From contig JAHBWC010000002.1 of NCBI GenBank assembly GCA_019637225.1, forward strand, positions 124,001 through 188,000: a stretch of 64,000 nucleotides of DNA. The letters are read 5' to 3'. The DNA is from Labilithrix sp. (GTDB lineage: Bacteria > Myxococcota_A > Polyangia > Polyangiales > Polyangiaceae). Positions 1 through 7,900 of the stretch are shown in pieces. The stretch's first letter is position 1; the number at the start of each line of letters is the position of its first letter. The notes under the pieces were generated by a model. That model was not told the origin of the DNA and ran no database searches. It worked only from the letters and a program-made list of their open reading frames with translations. Made by a program: the position numbers and the translations under genes.

Positions 1-1
1 C

Positions 2-517
2 TTCGTGCGCGTCCGCGACGCCAAGAACCCGCTCGACGGGAGCGCGGTGCACCCCGAACGTTATGGCCTCGTCGAGCGCATCGCGAAGGACGCCGGCGTC
101 GCGCCGGGCGCCCTCGTCGGCAACGACGCGCTCCTCGCGAAGATCCCGTGGGCTTCGTACGCGAGCGCTGACGTCGGGCTCCCCACGCTCGAGGACATCC
201 GGAGAGAGCTGGCCAAGCCGGGGCGCGATCCCCGCAGCGCCTTCGAGCCTCCGAAGTTCCGCGACGACGTCCGCGCGATCGAGGACGTCAAACCGGGCAT
301 GCTCCTCGACGGGATCGTGACGAACGTGACCGCGTTCGGCGCCTTCGTCGATCTCGGCGTGAAACAAGACGGCCTCGTCCACGTCTCGGAGCTCGCCGAT
401 CGCTTCGTCAAGGATCCCCACGAGGTCGCGCACGTCGGCGACCGCGTGAAGGTGAAGGTCCTCGCCGTCGACCTCGCGCGAAAGCGGATCTCGCTCTCAC
501 GCCGATCGGTGCAGTGA
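2..517 (+). CDS. tex: Tex-like S1 RNA-binding protein, C-terminal part
   Basis: The frame is open from the first bases of the window, so this is the C-terminal 171 residues of a longer protein. It carries a helix-hairpin-helix-like stretch with a 'NPLD.SAVHPERY' segment, then an S1 RNA-binding domain at about residues 95-167 with the hallmark order GMLLDGIVTNVTAFGAFVD, QDGLVHVSEL and GDRVKVKVL. This order (HhH, 'HPE.Y..V..I', S1 at the extreme C terminus) is typical of the Tex/YhgF transcription accessory family, which binds nucleic acid and is linked to transcription and toxin expression. The family assignment is from motif order; the catalytic-fold YqgF part lies outside the window. Confidence 0.85.
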   Translation, partial: FVRVRDAKNPLDGSAVHPERYGLVERIAKDAGVAPGALVGNDALLAKIPWASYASADVGLPTLEDIRRELAKPGRDPRSAFEPPKFRDDVRAIEDVKPGMLLDGIVTNVTAFGAFVDLGVKQDGLVHVSELADRFVKDPHEVAHVGDRVKVKVLAVDLARKRISLSRRSVQ

Positions 518-625
518 ACCGGCTCTTCCGCCGACACCGTGCCGTTGAGCCCTGCTGGTCCAGTCCCTGGAGCGGGTCGCACAGCCGAGCATGATCCGCT
601 TCGACCGCGTTGCTAGACGAGTGGC

Positions 626-1714
626 ATGGGCACGGAGAGCGAGAAGCCGGAGAGAGAGCTCACGGACCAAAGCCTTGCCGGCGAGAGGCACGCCGCAGAT
701 CGCGTGCTCGAGCATCATAGGAGGCAGGTAGAGGCCAAGGTCGACTCCGATCTGGCCAGAGCGCGCGTCGCCAATGAAGAAGTGCGATATCGCTCCCGAT
801 CGCAGACGGATGCCGAGGTCACGCGCACGCTCCCGCCGCATGACCGCGCTCAGCTAGAAGCGGAACGTCGGCTCCACGACGAGGCGTTGGAACACGAGCG
901 AGCGGTTGCCGACGCGAAGCTCAAGGCCGAGCGATCGGCACGGAGGCGCGCAATTGCCGAGCTTCTGTCCGCCGAGCGTGATCAAACGAACGAGGACCTT
1001 CGGGTCGAACGCGAGCGCGCCGATGAGCAGGTCGATGCCCGAGACGACGCCTTGGCCTCGATCAGTCACGAGCTTCGCAATCTCATCGGCATCGTCAGCA
1101 TGAGTGCGGAGACGATGTTGCGACGCACGAGAATCGAGACATGCAATCGCGAGCTCGATGATGTCGATGCGCGACGCATCTCTCGGTCGTCACAGCGGAT
1201 GCTGCGCTTGGTGACCGACCTGCTCGATGTCGCACGCATCGGCTACGGTCGGCTCTCCATCGACAAGAAGCCCAGCAATGTAGATCTGCTTCTCGAGGAC
1301 ATTCGCGAGGCTTTCACTCCCGTGGCACATGCAAAGAGCATCTCGCTCGACGTGAACAGCAAAGTTGGGCCCGCGACCGTCTGGCTCGACAGCGACAGGA
1401 TATATCAAGTCCTCGCAAACCTCGTCGCCAACGCCATCAAGTTCACGCTGGCCGGTGGACATGTCGAGGTAGAGGCACACCGCGACGACGACGAGCTCCG
1501 GTTTTCGGTGCGAGACACCGGGCCCGGAATCGCGGAGAGCGATCGGAGCGCAATCTTTGACCGGTTCTACCAGCTGCCGAATCAGAGGAGCGGCGGACAT
1601 GGTCTGGGTCTCTACATCTGCCGCGCCGTCGTTGATGCGCACGACGGACGCATATGGGTTGATGGCGTCGTGGGGCGCGGCAGCGTCTTCCACGTGGCGT
1701 TGCCCGTCGCGTGA
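626..1714 (+). CDS. Soluble sensor histidine kinase (HisKA + HATPase_c)
   Basis: A 362-residue histidine kinase. Residues 1-140 are a highly charged, probably coiled-coil region rich in R, E, A and D with no membrane segment or PAS domain. The H-box follows (ISHELRN, phospho-acceptor His148), then the HATPase_c domain with N box (NLVANAIKF), G1 (DTGPGI) and G2 (GLGLYICR). It would autophosphorylate on His148 and pass phosphate to a response regulator. No regulator gene is adjacent, so it is an orphan kinase, common in myxobacteria. The start is supported by TAGACG at 614-619, six bases before the ATG, the putative leaderless -10 seen often in this window. What it senses cannot be told from sequence; the N-terminal coiled coil may take input from a partner protein. 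Confidence 0.9.
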   Translation: MGTESEKPERELTDQSLAGERHAADRVLEHHRRQVEAKVDSDLARARVANEEVRYRSRSQTDAEVTRTLPPHDRAQLEAERRLHDEALEHERAVADAKLKAERSARRRAIAELLSAERDQTNEDLRVERERADEQVDARDDALASISHELRNLIGIVSMSAETMLRRTRIETCNRELDDVDARRISRSSQRMLRLVTDLLDVARIGYGRLSIDKKPSNVDLLLEDIREAFTPVAHAKSISLDVNSKVGPATVWLDSDRIYQVLANLVANAIKFTLAGGHVEVEAHRDDDELRFSVRDTGPGIAESDRSAIFDRFYQLPNQRSGGHGLGLYICRAVVDAHDGRIWVDGVVGRGSVFHVALPVA

Positions 1715-1838
1715 CTGGCACGCATCGGGTCAGCAGGATCGCTTCGCTGCCACGTGACGACGGAGGGCGGCTGACGCCCGCGAGCCGGCTCGCTACGGGA
1801 AGCCGACCGAGGAGACCCGGAAGTAGTCGAGCGCCAGC

Positions 1839-1995
1839 CGCGTTCGACTCCGCGGGCGCACAGCGCTGGAGGGGTGGGCGGAGGCCGCCTGCTAGACTCG
1901 TGCGCGATGTCCGGTCGCGAGCACGCAGCCACGGAGCCACCGTTCATCAGGAGCATCGTTCTCGTACGCGAGCGCATCGAGCAGCCGGACGAGTA
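1839..1995 (+). pseudogene. Truncated duplicate of the promoter and 5' end of the ATPase gene
   Basis: These 157 bases repeat 4187-4343 with only four mismatches that I can count. The copy includes the upstream sequence, the TAGACT -10-like box (1893-1898), the ATG at 1907 and about 30 codons of the ATPase gene, ending just before the codons for Pro-Phe. After GAGTA the similarity stops abruptly and unrelated sequence follows, so this copy is a 5' remnant and cannot make an ATPase. The spacing between copies is 2348 bases, and the antitoxin, tetR and hydrolase genes lie between them. Confidence 0.8.
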
Positions 1996-2082
1996 CGCAA
2001 GAGCGCATCGGAGCCGTGGAGCGCACCGCCATCTTGGAGCGCTTTCTTTGGAGCGCGCCCCTCGTGCAGGGGGGCGATGAGC

Positions 2083-2088
2083 TATACT
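2083..2088 (+). promoter_or_regulatory. -10-like box TATACT for the antitoxin gene
   Basis: TATACT lies eight bases before the ATG at 2097. With this spacing transcription would begin at or next to the start codon, giving a leaderless mRNA. It lies only about 90 bases after the break point of the duplicated fragment. Inferred from sequence alone. Confidence 0.5.
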
Positions 2089-2096
2089 TGCGAATC

Positions 2097-2321
2097 ATGG
2101 CGCAAGAGCTGACCGCCCGCGATTTTTGGCCGCTCCTGCTCAAGCTCCCTCACGACGAGCGGATCCGGCTGGCCCGCCTCGCCCTGCGCGCCGCCGCCAC
2201 GGAGCACGAGGACGCGGCCTCGTATGCAAGCGCTGCTGCGTCCGAGGACGAGTTTGGTTCGGACGAAGAGCCGCTCGCTTGGGAAGGCGAGGGTTGGGAG
2301 GAGTTCATTGCGAAGGGGTGA
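2097..2321 (+). CDS. Small acidic antitoxin-like protein
   Basis: A 74-residue acidic protein. It begins MAQELTARDFWPLLLKLP, has an amphipathic stretch (ERIRLARLALRAAA) and an acidic tail ending GWEEFIAKG. This build (short helical N-terminal part, acidic disordered tail) is what I expect of MazE-like type II antitoxins found upstream of mazF genes in myxobacteria. The ATG at 2097 is preferred because of the TATACT box eight bases upstream; a longer GTG start at 2016 is possible but reads into the rearranged region. A mazF-like C-terminal fragment follows six bases after the stop, in the same frame, which supports the antitoxin reading. Family membership is inference from build and context. 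Confidence 0.6.
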   Translation: MAQELTARDFWPLLLKLPHDERIRLARLALRAAATEHEDAASYASAAASEDEFGSDEEPLAWEGEGWEEFIAKG

Positions 2322-2327
2322 AGTGCC

Positions 2328-2453
2328 TTGAACCTCGATCACGTTTCGCTCGCTCGGCGTGAGCGACTCGGCTCTACGCTGACAACGCTCTCCGAGGCCC
2401 GATGGCCCGAAGTCGAGCGTGCACTTCTCATCGCCTGTGGTTTCGCTGAATGA
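2328..2453 (+). pseudogene. MazF/PemK-type toxin C-terminal remnant
   Basis: A 41-codon reading frame starts at TTG, just behind the antitoxin stop and in the same frame. It translates to NLDHVSLARRERLGSTLTTL followed by SEARWPEVERALLIACGF. This matches the usual C terminus of MazF/PemK mRNA interferases (D.v..i...RLG..lg.l....m..ve.AL..alGl). The N-terminal two thirds, which hold the beta-barrel active site, are missing, so no active toxin is expected. The antitoxin is therefore probably a solitary relic of a broken toxin-antitoxin pair. Confidence 0.5.
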
Positions 2454-2564
2454 GCCCTCGTGGTCGCAACTGGAACGAGGCGACCTACCTGCGCTGGTAG
2501 CGCAGATCGGCGTCGCCGCCGGTGCAGGTATCGACGTGGCTCGAGCGCGCGACCGAGAACGAGC

Positions 2565-3239
2565 TCAGCGAGCTCGTCGCGGAGCAGGACGCCTGGCCGT
2601 GCTCCGCGGCGACGGCGGTTCGGGCCTCGCGCCGAGTCCCGACACGAGCAGGCGCAGCGTCACCTCGAGCTCGCGAATGCCGGCATCGACGGCGACGGGT
2701 GGGGCCGCGAGCCATCCGAAGACGAGGACGCGGACGATCGCGAAGAGGGTTCGTTTGGCCAGCTCGACGTCGAGGTCGGAGCGAAGCTCGCCCGTGCCCA
2801 TCGCCCGGACGACCTCGTCGCGGATCACCGCCAGCATCCGCTCGTTCCGCTCGTCGTGGGCTGCCTTCTCGGCGTCCTCGAGCGTCGGAATTCGCCGCAC
2901 GAACCGGAGCGCCAGATCGGAGTGTCGTGCATAGAGCTCGTAAAGCCCGCGAAAGCGGTGAGCGAGGCCCGCGACGAAGCGCAGTCGCGACGGGCGGTTC
3001 TTCGTCTGTGCGGCAAGCACGGCGTCCACGTCGTCGCCGTAGACCAAGGCGAGCGCCTCGTCCTTGTCGCGGACGTAGAGAAAGAGCGTTCCGGTGGCGA
3101 TTCCGGCGCGCTCGGCGATGGCACGCGTCGTCGTGCCCTCGTAGCCCTGCGAATGGAAAAGCGCCGCGGCAGCCGCGCGGATCCGTCGGCGCTTGTCCTC
3201 CTTCTTGGCTTCTCGGCCTCGCATCGAGAGGGTCGACAT
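2565..3239 (-). CDS. TetR/AcrR-family transcriptional regulator
   Basis: A 224-residue regulator. The N-terminal helix-turn-helix is classical: RIRAAAAALFHSQGYEGTTT, then IAERAGIATGTLFLYVRDKD. The C-terminal ligand-binding part is mostly helical, with an Arg/Pro-rich tail after about residue 205. The ATG at 3239 is chosen over the start 33 codons upstream because TAGGAT (3247-3252 on this strand) stands seven bases before it and the earlier stretch would run through the operator. It is divergent from an alpha/beta-hydrolase gene with a 91-base gap that holds a near-perfect palindrome, so it probably represses the hydrolase and possibly itself. The inducer is unknown. Confidence 0.88.
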   Translation of the reverse strand: MSTLSMRGREAKKEDKRRRIRAAAAALFHSQGYEGTTTRAIAERAGIATGTLFLYVRDKDEALALVYGDDVDAVLAAQTKNRPSRLRFVAGLAHRFRGLYELYARHSDLALRFVRRIPTLEDAEKAAHDERNERMLAVIRDEVVRAMGTGELRSDLDVELAKRTLFAIVRVLVFGWLAAPPVAVDAGIRELEVTLRLLVSGLGARPEPPSPRSTARRPAPRRAR

Positions 3240-3282
3240 CGCGCGGATCCTAGCAAGGAGTCGCCGCCATTGACTCCAAAGA

Positions 3283-3309
3283 TGACTGTGCTCATTATGA
3301 GCGCAGTCA
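3283..3309. promoter_or_regulatory. Palindromic operator between tetR and hydrolase
   Basis: A 27-base inverted repeat whose left arm is TGACTGTGCTCAT and right arm ATGAGCGCAGTCA, matching except for one position per arm and the central base. It includes the 13-base core GCTCATTATGAGC. Its length and position fit a TetR-dimer operator. TATGAG inside it may be the -10 of the hydrolase promoter, so binding would block transcription. Confidence 0.75.
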
Positions 3310-3330
3310 GTTTGGCTCCGGAACCGTGCC

Positions 3331-4149
3331 ATGCCCACCTTCGAGTCGCCCGATGCGTGCCTCCACTACGACGACGTCGGTCATGGACCGGCCGTGCTCT
3401 TTCTCCAGGGAGTCGGCGTCGCCCGATGCGCGTGGGAGCCGCAGGTCCGAACGCTCGCACATGACTACCGATGCATCGCGGTCGATCATCGAGGGATTGG
3501 AGGCAGCGAGGGCAGCCTCGACGGGCTCAGCGTCGACCGGATGGCGCGGGACGCGCTCGCCGTCATCGAGTCGCTCGGGCTCGACCGCGTGCATGTGGTG
3601 GGACATTCCCTCGGCGGCGTCGTTGCCCAGCGATTCGCGTTGCTCGCGCCCAAGCGGACCCGAAGCCTTGCCCTGCTGTGCACCTTCGCGGGAGGTCGCG
3701 ACCTCGCGCTGCCCTCCGCACGGCTCGTTTGGCTCGGCCTCTGCACCCGCGTTGGAACCCGCGCGATGCGGCGCAACGCATTCGCGCGCCTCGTCATGCC
3801 CGAAGCCGAGATCGCAGCGCGTGGCGTTGAAGCGGTCGCCACGGAGCTCGAGAGTGTCTTCGGGCGATCCCTGGCGGCGCCGCCCAGCGTGACGGATCTC
3901 CAACTCGCCGCGTTGCGTGCGCACGACGAGCGCGACCGTCTCTCCGAGCTTGCGGGGACTCCGACGTTCGTGGCGAGCGGCACGCTCGATCCGATCGCGC
4001 CCGCACGCGTGGGACGTGCGCTCGCGGGCTCGATTCCGGGCGCCACCTATCGTGAGTGGGGGCAGGCCTCTCATGCACTGCCGATCCAGCTCGCCGACGA
4101 AGTCAACGCTGCGCTCGGCGCTCACCTTGCCGCGGCTCACCTGGTCTGA
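3331..4149 (+). CDS. Alpha/beta-hydrolase
   Basis: A 272-residue alpha/beta-hydrolase-fold enzyme without signal peptide, so cytoplasmic. The nucleophile elbow is GHSLGG (Ser93), an oxyanion-side motif LFLQGVGV lies near residue 25, the acid is probably Asp in SGTLDPIAP, and the catalytic His is in ASHALP near the C terminus. The build is like 3-oxoadipate enol-lactonase or small esterases of the MhpC group; the substrate cannot be named. It is divergent from a TetR regulator and follows the palindrome, so it is probably derepressed by a small molecule that is its substrate or a relative. Confidence 0.85.
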   Translation: MPTFESPDACLHYDDVGHGPAVLFLQGVGVARCAWEPQVRTLAHDYRCIAVDHRGIGGSEGSLDGLSVDRMARDALAVIESLGLDRVHVVGHSLGGVVAQRFALLAPKRTRSLALLCTFAGGRDLALPSARLVWLGLCTRVGTRAMRRNAFARLVMPEAEIAARGVEAVATELESVFGRSLAAPPSVTDLQLAALRAHDERDRLSELAGTPTFVASGTLDPIAPARVGRALAGSIPGATYREWGQASHALPIQLADEVNAALGAHLAAAHLV

Positions 4150-4240
4150 GCTTGGTTCACGGCGAGCCCCTCCTCGCGAGAGCGAGCGCGTTCGACTCCG
4201 CGGGCGCACGGCGCTGAAGGGTTGGGCGGAGGCCGCCTGC

Positions 4241-4246
4241 TAGACT
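4241..4246 (+). promoter_or_regulatory. -10-like box TAGACT for the ATPase gene
   Basis: TAGACT stands eight bases before the ATG at 4255, within the 157-base block duplicated at 1839-1995 where the box is also conserved. It is one of the clearest examples of the putative leaderless promoter seen across the window. Confidence 0.45.
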
Positions 4247-4254
4247 CGTGCGCG

Positions 4255-5019
4255 ATGTCCGGTCGCGAGCACGCAGCCACGGAGCCACCGTTCATCAGGA
4301 GCATCCTTCTCGTACGCGAGCGCATCGAGCAGCCGGACGAGTATCCGTTCAGCCTTGCGGCCGTTCAGGCGCTCGACGGTCTCGCCCTCGCGCCGGTGAC
4401 CTACTTCGTCGGCGAGAACGGCTCGGGGAAGTCCACGATCCTGGAGGCGATCGCGGTGGCGTCTGGCTTCAACGCCGAGGGCGGCACCGTGAACTTCAAC
4501 TTCGCGACGCGCCGCTCGGACTCTCCGCTCCATCGCTGCTTGCGGCTCGCCAGGACACATCGGCCGAAGACGGGCTTCTTCCTGCGAGCGGAGAGCTTCT
4601 ACAACGTCGCGACGGAGATCGAGCGGCTCGGGCCGGAGGTCGGGGAGCACTACGGCGAGCGCTCGCTGCACGAGCAGTCACACGGCGAGTCGTTCCTCGC
4701 GCTCGTCAGGCATCGCTTCGGTGCGAACGGCCTCTACATTCTGGACGAGCCCGAGGCCGCGCTGTCGCCCTCGCGGCAACTCTCTCTGCTCGTCAGCATG
4801 CACGCGCTGGTCGAAGCGGGATCGCAGTTCATCATCGCCACGCACGCTCCGATCGTCTTGGCGTACCCCGGAGCGACCATCTATCACCTCGACGACAATG
4901 GGATTGCTCGTGTCGAGTACGACCAGACGGAGCACGTCCAACTCACTCGCGATTTTCTCAACGGACGCGAGCGATTCATGAAACGTCTGTTCGCGTCTTC
5001 GCCTGAAGGCGAGGGGTGA
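4255..5019 (+). CDS. Small ABC/AAA-type ATPase (COG3910-like)
   Basis: A 254-residue single-domain ATPase of the ABC/SMC-like class. Walker A is GENGSGKST (residues 53-61), Walker B is LYILDEPEAALSP and the switch His is in FIIATHAPI. The region between Walker A and the signature is short, with no coiled-coil arms, fitting the predicted ATPases of COG3910 of about 250 residues. The ATG at 4255 is preferred to an upstream TTG because of the TAGACT box. Such ATPases are stand-alone proteins of unknown function and sometimes sit near toxin-antitoxin or defence genes. A 5' fragment of the gene is duplicated 2.3 kb upstream. Confidence 0.85.
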   Translation: MSGREHAATEPPFIRSILLVRERIEQPDEYPFSLAAVQALDGLALAPVTYFVGENGSGKSTILEAIAVASGFNAEGGTVNFNFATRRSDSPLHRCLRLARTHRPKTGFFLRAESFYNVATEIERLGPEVGEHYGERSLHEQSHGESFLALVRHRFGANGLYILDEPEAALSPSRQLSLLVSMHALVEAGSQFIIATHAPIVLAYPGATIYHLDDNGIARVEYDQTEHVQLTRDFLNGRERFMKRLFASSPEGEG

Positions 5020-5241
5020 CGTTGGGTGGCTTGGGCGCGCGGCCTCTTCACCCGCGCACGACGCCCTCGCCCGCACGGTCACGCGATACGCAGCCAGCGG
5101 GCGAGCGTCGGCTGCCGGGCGATGACCGCTCCAGAGCGACCATCGACCCGATGAGTCAGGCGAGAGCGACGGATGCAGCTCGCGCCGTTCGGAACGCCGG
5201 GGCCGCGATGCGGACCCGAGCCTCGTGTCACGTCGCCGCGC

Positions 5242-5757
5242 TCACTGTGGTTGCTGGAGGGCCTGGACGAGAGCCGAGGCCTCCTTGTCGCTGCGCGTGT
5301 CGATGCTGATGTTGCCGCCTTCGATCGCCGACGTGATCACCGGCGCTTGGGCGATCTCCCCATCGACGACGATGGCGAGACGCTTGCCGCGATGACGGCG
5401 CGTGGCCTCCGCGAACGAGGCGCTCGCTTCGGGGGTGAGCTTCACATGGACGGTCGCCCCGCTCGCCCCGAACGTCCGTGCGCTCGCGACGTCCTTCGCC
5501 GACACGAGCACGTCCTTCTCGAGCTGAAGCTTCGTCCCGTCCATCGCGGGGAACTCGGGGAGCTCCGCGGAGTCGCCAACCAGCCGGAGCTCGAGCACCG
5601 AATCGGCTCGCCCTTGCACCGGGGCAGCTTGCTCCGTGAACGACGACAGCGAGGTTGTGGGGGCCGGGCTGTTCGCCGTCATCTCGACGGTCGGCGCCGT
5701 CGAGCGGCAGGCGAAGGATCCGATGGCGATGGCGAACACGAGGAGGCAGGATTTCAC
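5242..5757 (-). CDS. Lipoprotein with SecD P1-like domain
   Basis: A 171-residue exported protein. From the GTG start it reads VKSCLLVFAIAIGSFAC, a lipoprotein signal ending in a lipobox Cys. The rest resembles the P1 head region of SecD/SecDF: LQLEKDVLVSAKDVASA followed by VHVKLTPEASASFAEAT and RLAIVVDGEIAQAPVI, ending NISIDT. In SecD this periplasmic domain helps protein export; here the transmembrane channel part is absent. The GTG is chosen because GGAG lies about 14 bases upstream and because the upstream extension would put 16 charged residues before the signal. The role may be as a stand-alone periplasmic subunit or an unrelated use of the fold. Confidence 0.75.
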   Translation of the reverse strand: MKSCLLVFAIAIGSFACRSTAPTVEMTANSPAPTTSLSSFTEQAAPVQGRADSVLELRLVGDSAELPEFPAMDGTKLQLEKDVLVSAKDVASARTFGASGATVHVKLTPEASASFAEATRRHRGKRLAIVVDGEIAQAPVITSAIEGGNISIDTRSDKEASALVQALQQPQ

Positions 5758-6086
5758 TGGGGATTTTTTCTCCGAGGTGAGAGACGGACGCAGTGCGTCG
5801 TCCATTCAATCCGGTTCGGATTTGCCTCCCCCCGTGGGTCGGAAGACTGCGCAATCGTGGTGTGCGGGCTCGGGGGGATCGTCGGTTCCTGGTTCCTGGT
5901 GGAAGCTCTCGCGGTATCCGCGTCGCAACGATCCGCCGGCTCACTACCATCTGCCCAAGCTAGCGAGACGTCGAGCGATCAGGCCACGATGCTCGAGCCG
6001 GGCGCGATGCTGTCCGCGCCGCGACGACATCGCGCAGTCCGGCGTCGCCGACCGTGCGAGCGACGACCTCGGGTCGTGGTTCGCCG
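5758..6086. other. Intergenic stretch, no gene seen
   Basis: About 330 bases between two lipoprotein genes on the minus strand. It should hold the promoter of the SecD-like gene. I see no convincing reading frame, RNA gene or repeat here. Confidence 0.5.
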
Positions 6087-6761
6087 CTACGGCGTTCCGA
6101 CGAGGTAGAGCCCGATCTGATCGCTGGTTTGCGTCGTCGCCAAGAAGGGATCGGGCAGGGGATCGCCGAACGTGTGCGCTGTGAACGCGGTCATGGTGGC
6201 GTTGTCGTTGCCGTTCGCGATCTTCGCGTCCGCGCTGTACGTCGCGGCGATCCAGTAGGTCCCGGCTGGGAGCACGACCGGCGACGTGACCGGGAGCTCG
6301 TTCCGGCCGGAGACCAGCGTCGCGGTCGCGGTCGACGTGACGAGCGCGCCTGGCGCCCCGGCTGAATCGGCGTAGAGCGCGAGCACCACGCTCGGCCCCG
6401 GATCGAGGGCGTTCACCGCCAGCCTCGTCAGCGTGAAGCTCGACGTCGTGACGATCGAGTGGCCGAGCAAGTAACCGTTCGCAAAGGGCTGGCCGCTCGG
6501 GTTGCCCTCCGTCGTGATCGAAGGGTTCCCGAAGATGACCCTGGAGGACGCCGCGTCTGCGTCGGAGTCCGCGTCGGCCTGCGCGTCCGCATCACCGGTG
6601 GCGGCGTCGTCGGGAGAGGAGCCGTCATTGCCCATCGCCCCGTCGACGGTGCCCGCGTCGTCGGCGGTCACGTCGTTCGGCGACTCCGCGTCGTCCGAAC
6701 AAGCCAAGAACGCCGCGGCGAACACCGCCACGACACCGATCACGAAAGCTCTCGCGCGCAT
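6087..6761 (-). CDS. Surface lipoprotein with Asp/Ala-rich spacer
   Basis: A 224-residue lipoprotein. The signal MRARAFVIGVVAVFAAAFLAC ends in an LAC lipobox, then comes a long low-complexity spacer of D, A, S and G (residues about 22-72) that probably carries the domain away from the membrane. The C-terminal 150 residues look like an all-beta sandwich with repeated hydrophobic/Thr/Ser strands (TSSFTLTRLAVNAL, PAGTYWIAATYS), similar to extracellular 'choice-of-anchor' style domains. Spacers of this kind are common in myxobacterial outer-membrane lipoproteins. TAGCAT (6768-6773) stands six bases before the start. No enzymatic motif is visible. Confidence 0.75.
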   Translation of the reverse strand: MRARAFVIGVVAVFAAAFLACSDDAESPNDVTADDAGTVDGAMGNDGSSPDDAATGDADAQADADSDADAASSRVIFGNPSITTEGNPSGQPFANGYLLGHSIVTTSSFTLTRLAVNALDPGPSVVLALYADSAGAPGALVTSTATATLVSGRNELPVTSPVVLPAGTYWIAATYSADAKIANGNDNATMTAFTAHTFGDPLPDPFLATTQTSDQIGLYLVGTP

Positions 6762-6885
6762 GCGCCGATGCTAGAGCTTCTCGACGAGGAACGACAGGAT
6801 CACGCTCGAGCCTGTACCGGCGCAACGCGCTCAACGAGTCGCTGCACAACCGGTGCACAACGCGCATGGCTCCCGGCCACTCGAG

Positions 6886-7341
6886 TCAATTCGCGCGCTG
6901 ACGGATCGGGATTGCGATCTCGGCGGGGCTACCGCTCGGAGCAGCTCCTCCGTCGGGTGATCCTTGCGAGCCACCATCGACGAGCGCGAGTGCCATGACC
7001 GCGCTCGCCCGCCGTAGCCGTTCGAGGATGATTCGTGGCTCGATCCCGCTCGAAATGGCGCAGAGAGTCCAGCCCGCCGTGATCGGCGTGACGTGAACGC
7101 ATGCGCTGCCAACCTTGAATGATCGGCGCGAAGCCGAAGTGGTGCCGTTCGCGAGATGAGCCACTCCGTCGACGTCCAGCCCGACGACGCTCCCGCTCAT
7201 CATGACAACCTCCCCGCTCGGAGCGACGAGGAGGGCGGCGCCGCCGACGGCTGCGTACGAGAGGATCTGCGGGGCGCGGGTCCGCGCTCGCTCCGTGAAG
7301 AACGGGGAGACTCCCGACGCACTCCATCGTTCGCGGCTCAT
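6886..7341 (-). CDS. Roadblock/LC7-like hypothetical protein
   Basis: A 151-residue protein from the ATG at 7341, chosen because TACGCT (7349-7354) stands seven bases before it. The central part, AALLVAPSGEVVMMSGS ... AHLANGTTSASRRSF ... TLCAISSGIEP ... RLRRASAVMALAL, has the alternation of strands and two helices seen in Roadblock/LC7 (MglB-type) domains, which act as GTPase regulators in myxobacteria. No GTPase gene is adjacent. The tail is Gly/Ser/Pro-rich. The fold call is an inference from pattern only. Confidence 0.55.
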   Translation of the reverse strand: MSRERWSASGVSPFFTERARTRAPQILSYAAVGGAALLVAPSGEVVMMSGSVVGLDVDGVAHLANGTTSASRRSFKVGSACVHVTPITAGWTLCAISSGIEPRIILERLRRASAVMALALVDGGSQGSPDGGAAPSGSPAEIAIPIRQRAN

Positions 7342-7591
7342 CGCGGAAAGCGTAGCAATCGACGGGCGCGCGTCCCTCATCTGAATCGCCCTGGTGGAGC
7401 TGGGAGGGGAGCCGCTTTAGGCTGCAGCGACCCGTGAAGCTCGAGTCAACGGGGGGCGTGGCTCTCGTTGCGCTTCGTGCGCGTCGATCTTCGTCGAGCT
7501 CGATCTCGATCTCGATCGCTTCGCCAGGTCGTCCTCATGACGTTCGAGCCTTGCTTCGACTCGCTGACGCGATCCTCGATACGATGCGCCC

Positions 7592-7900
7592 ATGTCCGAA
7601 CTGACCTTCCGTGACTTCGCCGGCGCGATCATGGGCAACGACACGGCGCGCGCGGGCGAGGTACTCGAGGAGCTCCTCGGTCTCGACAAGGCGGCGGGCG
7701 GGGACGCGGCGACGCACTTTCAACGGAGCATGGCGGCCGATCCGAGCTTCATGGCGAAGGCGATGGGCCTTCGCAACGCAGTCACCGGCGGGACCGACGA
7801 AGAGATCGCGGCCCTCCTCGGTGACTGCTTCGGCATCGTCGGCGGCGCCGTCACCCCTGCGGTCGCGGCGCTCCGAAAGAAGTACCCTGCGCCCCAGTGA
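7592..7900 (+). CDS. Small hypothetical protein
   Basis: A 102-residue, probably helical cytoplasmic protein that I do not recognise. It has an acidic N-terminal half (FRDFAGAIMGNDTARAGEVL) and a short basic C terminus. TACGAT at 7580-7585 stands six bases before the ATG, which supports the start and expression as a leaderless mRNA. It is monocistronic. Conserved acidic and Gly-rich turns suggest a folded protein rather than a spurious frame. Confidence 0.6.
   Translation: MSELTFRDFAGAIMGNDTARAGEVLEELLGLDKAAGGDAATHFQRSMAADPSFMAKAMGLRNAVTGGTDEEIAALLGDCFGIVGGAVTPAVAALRKKYPAPQ

Noticed and set aside
5228..5950. Minus-strand open frame overlapping the SecD-like lipoprotein
   Set aside because: The overlapping frame with signal peptide and P1-like domain is coding; this one lacks any domain and is Arg-rich.
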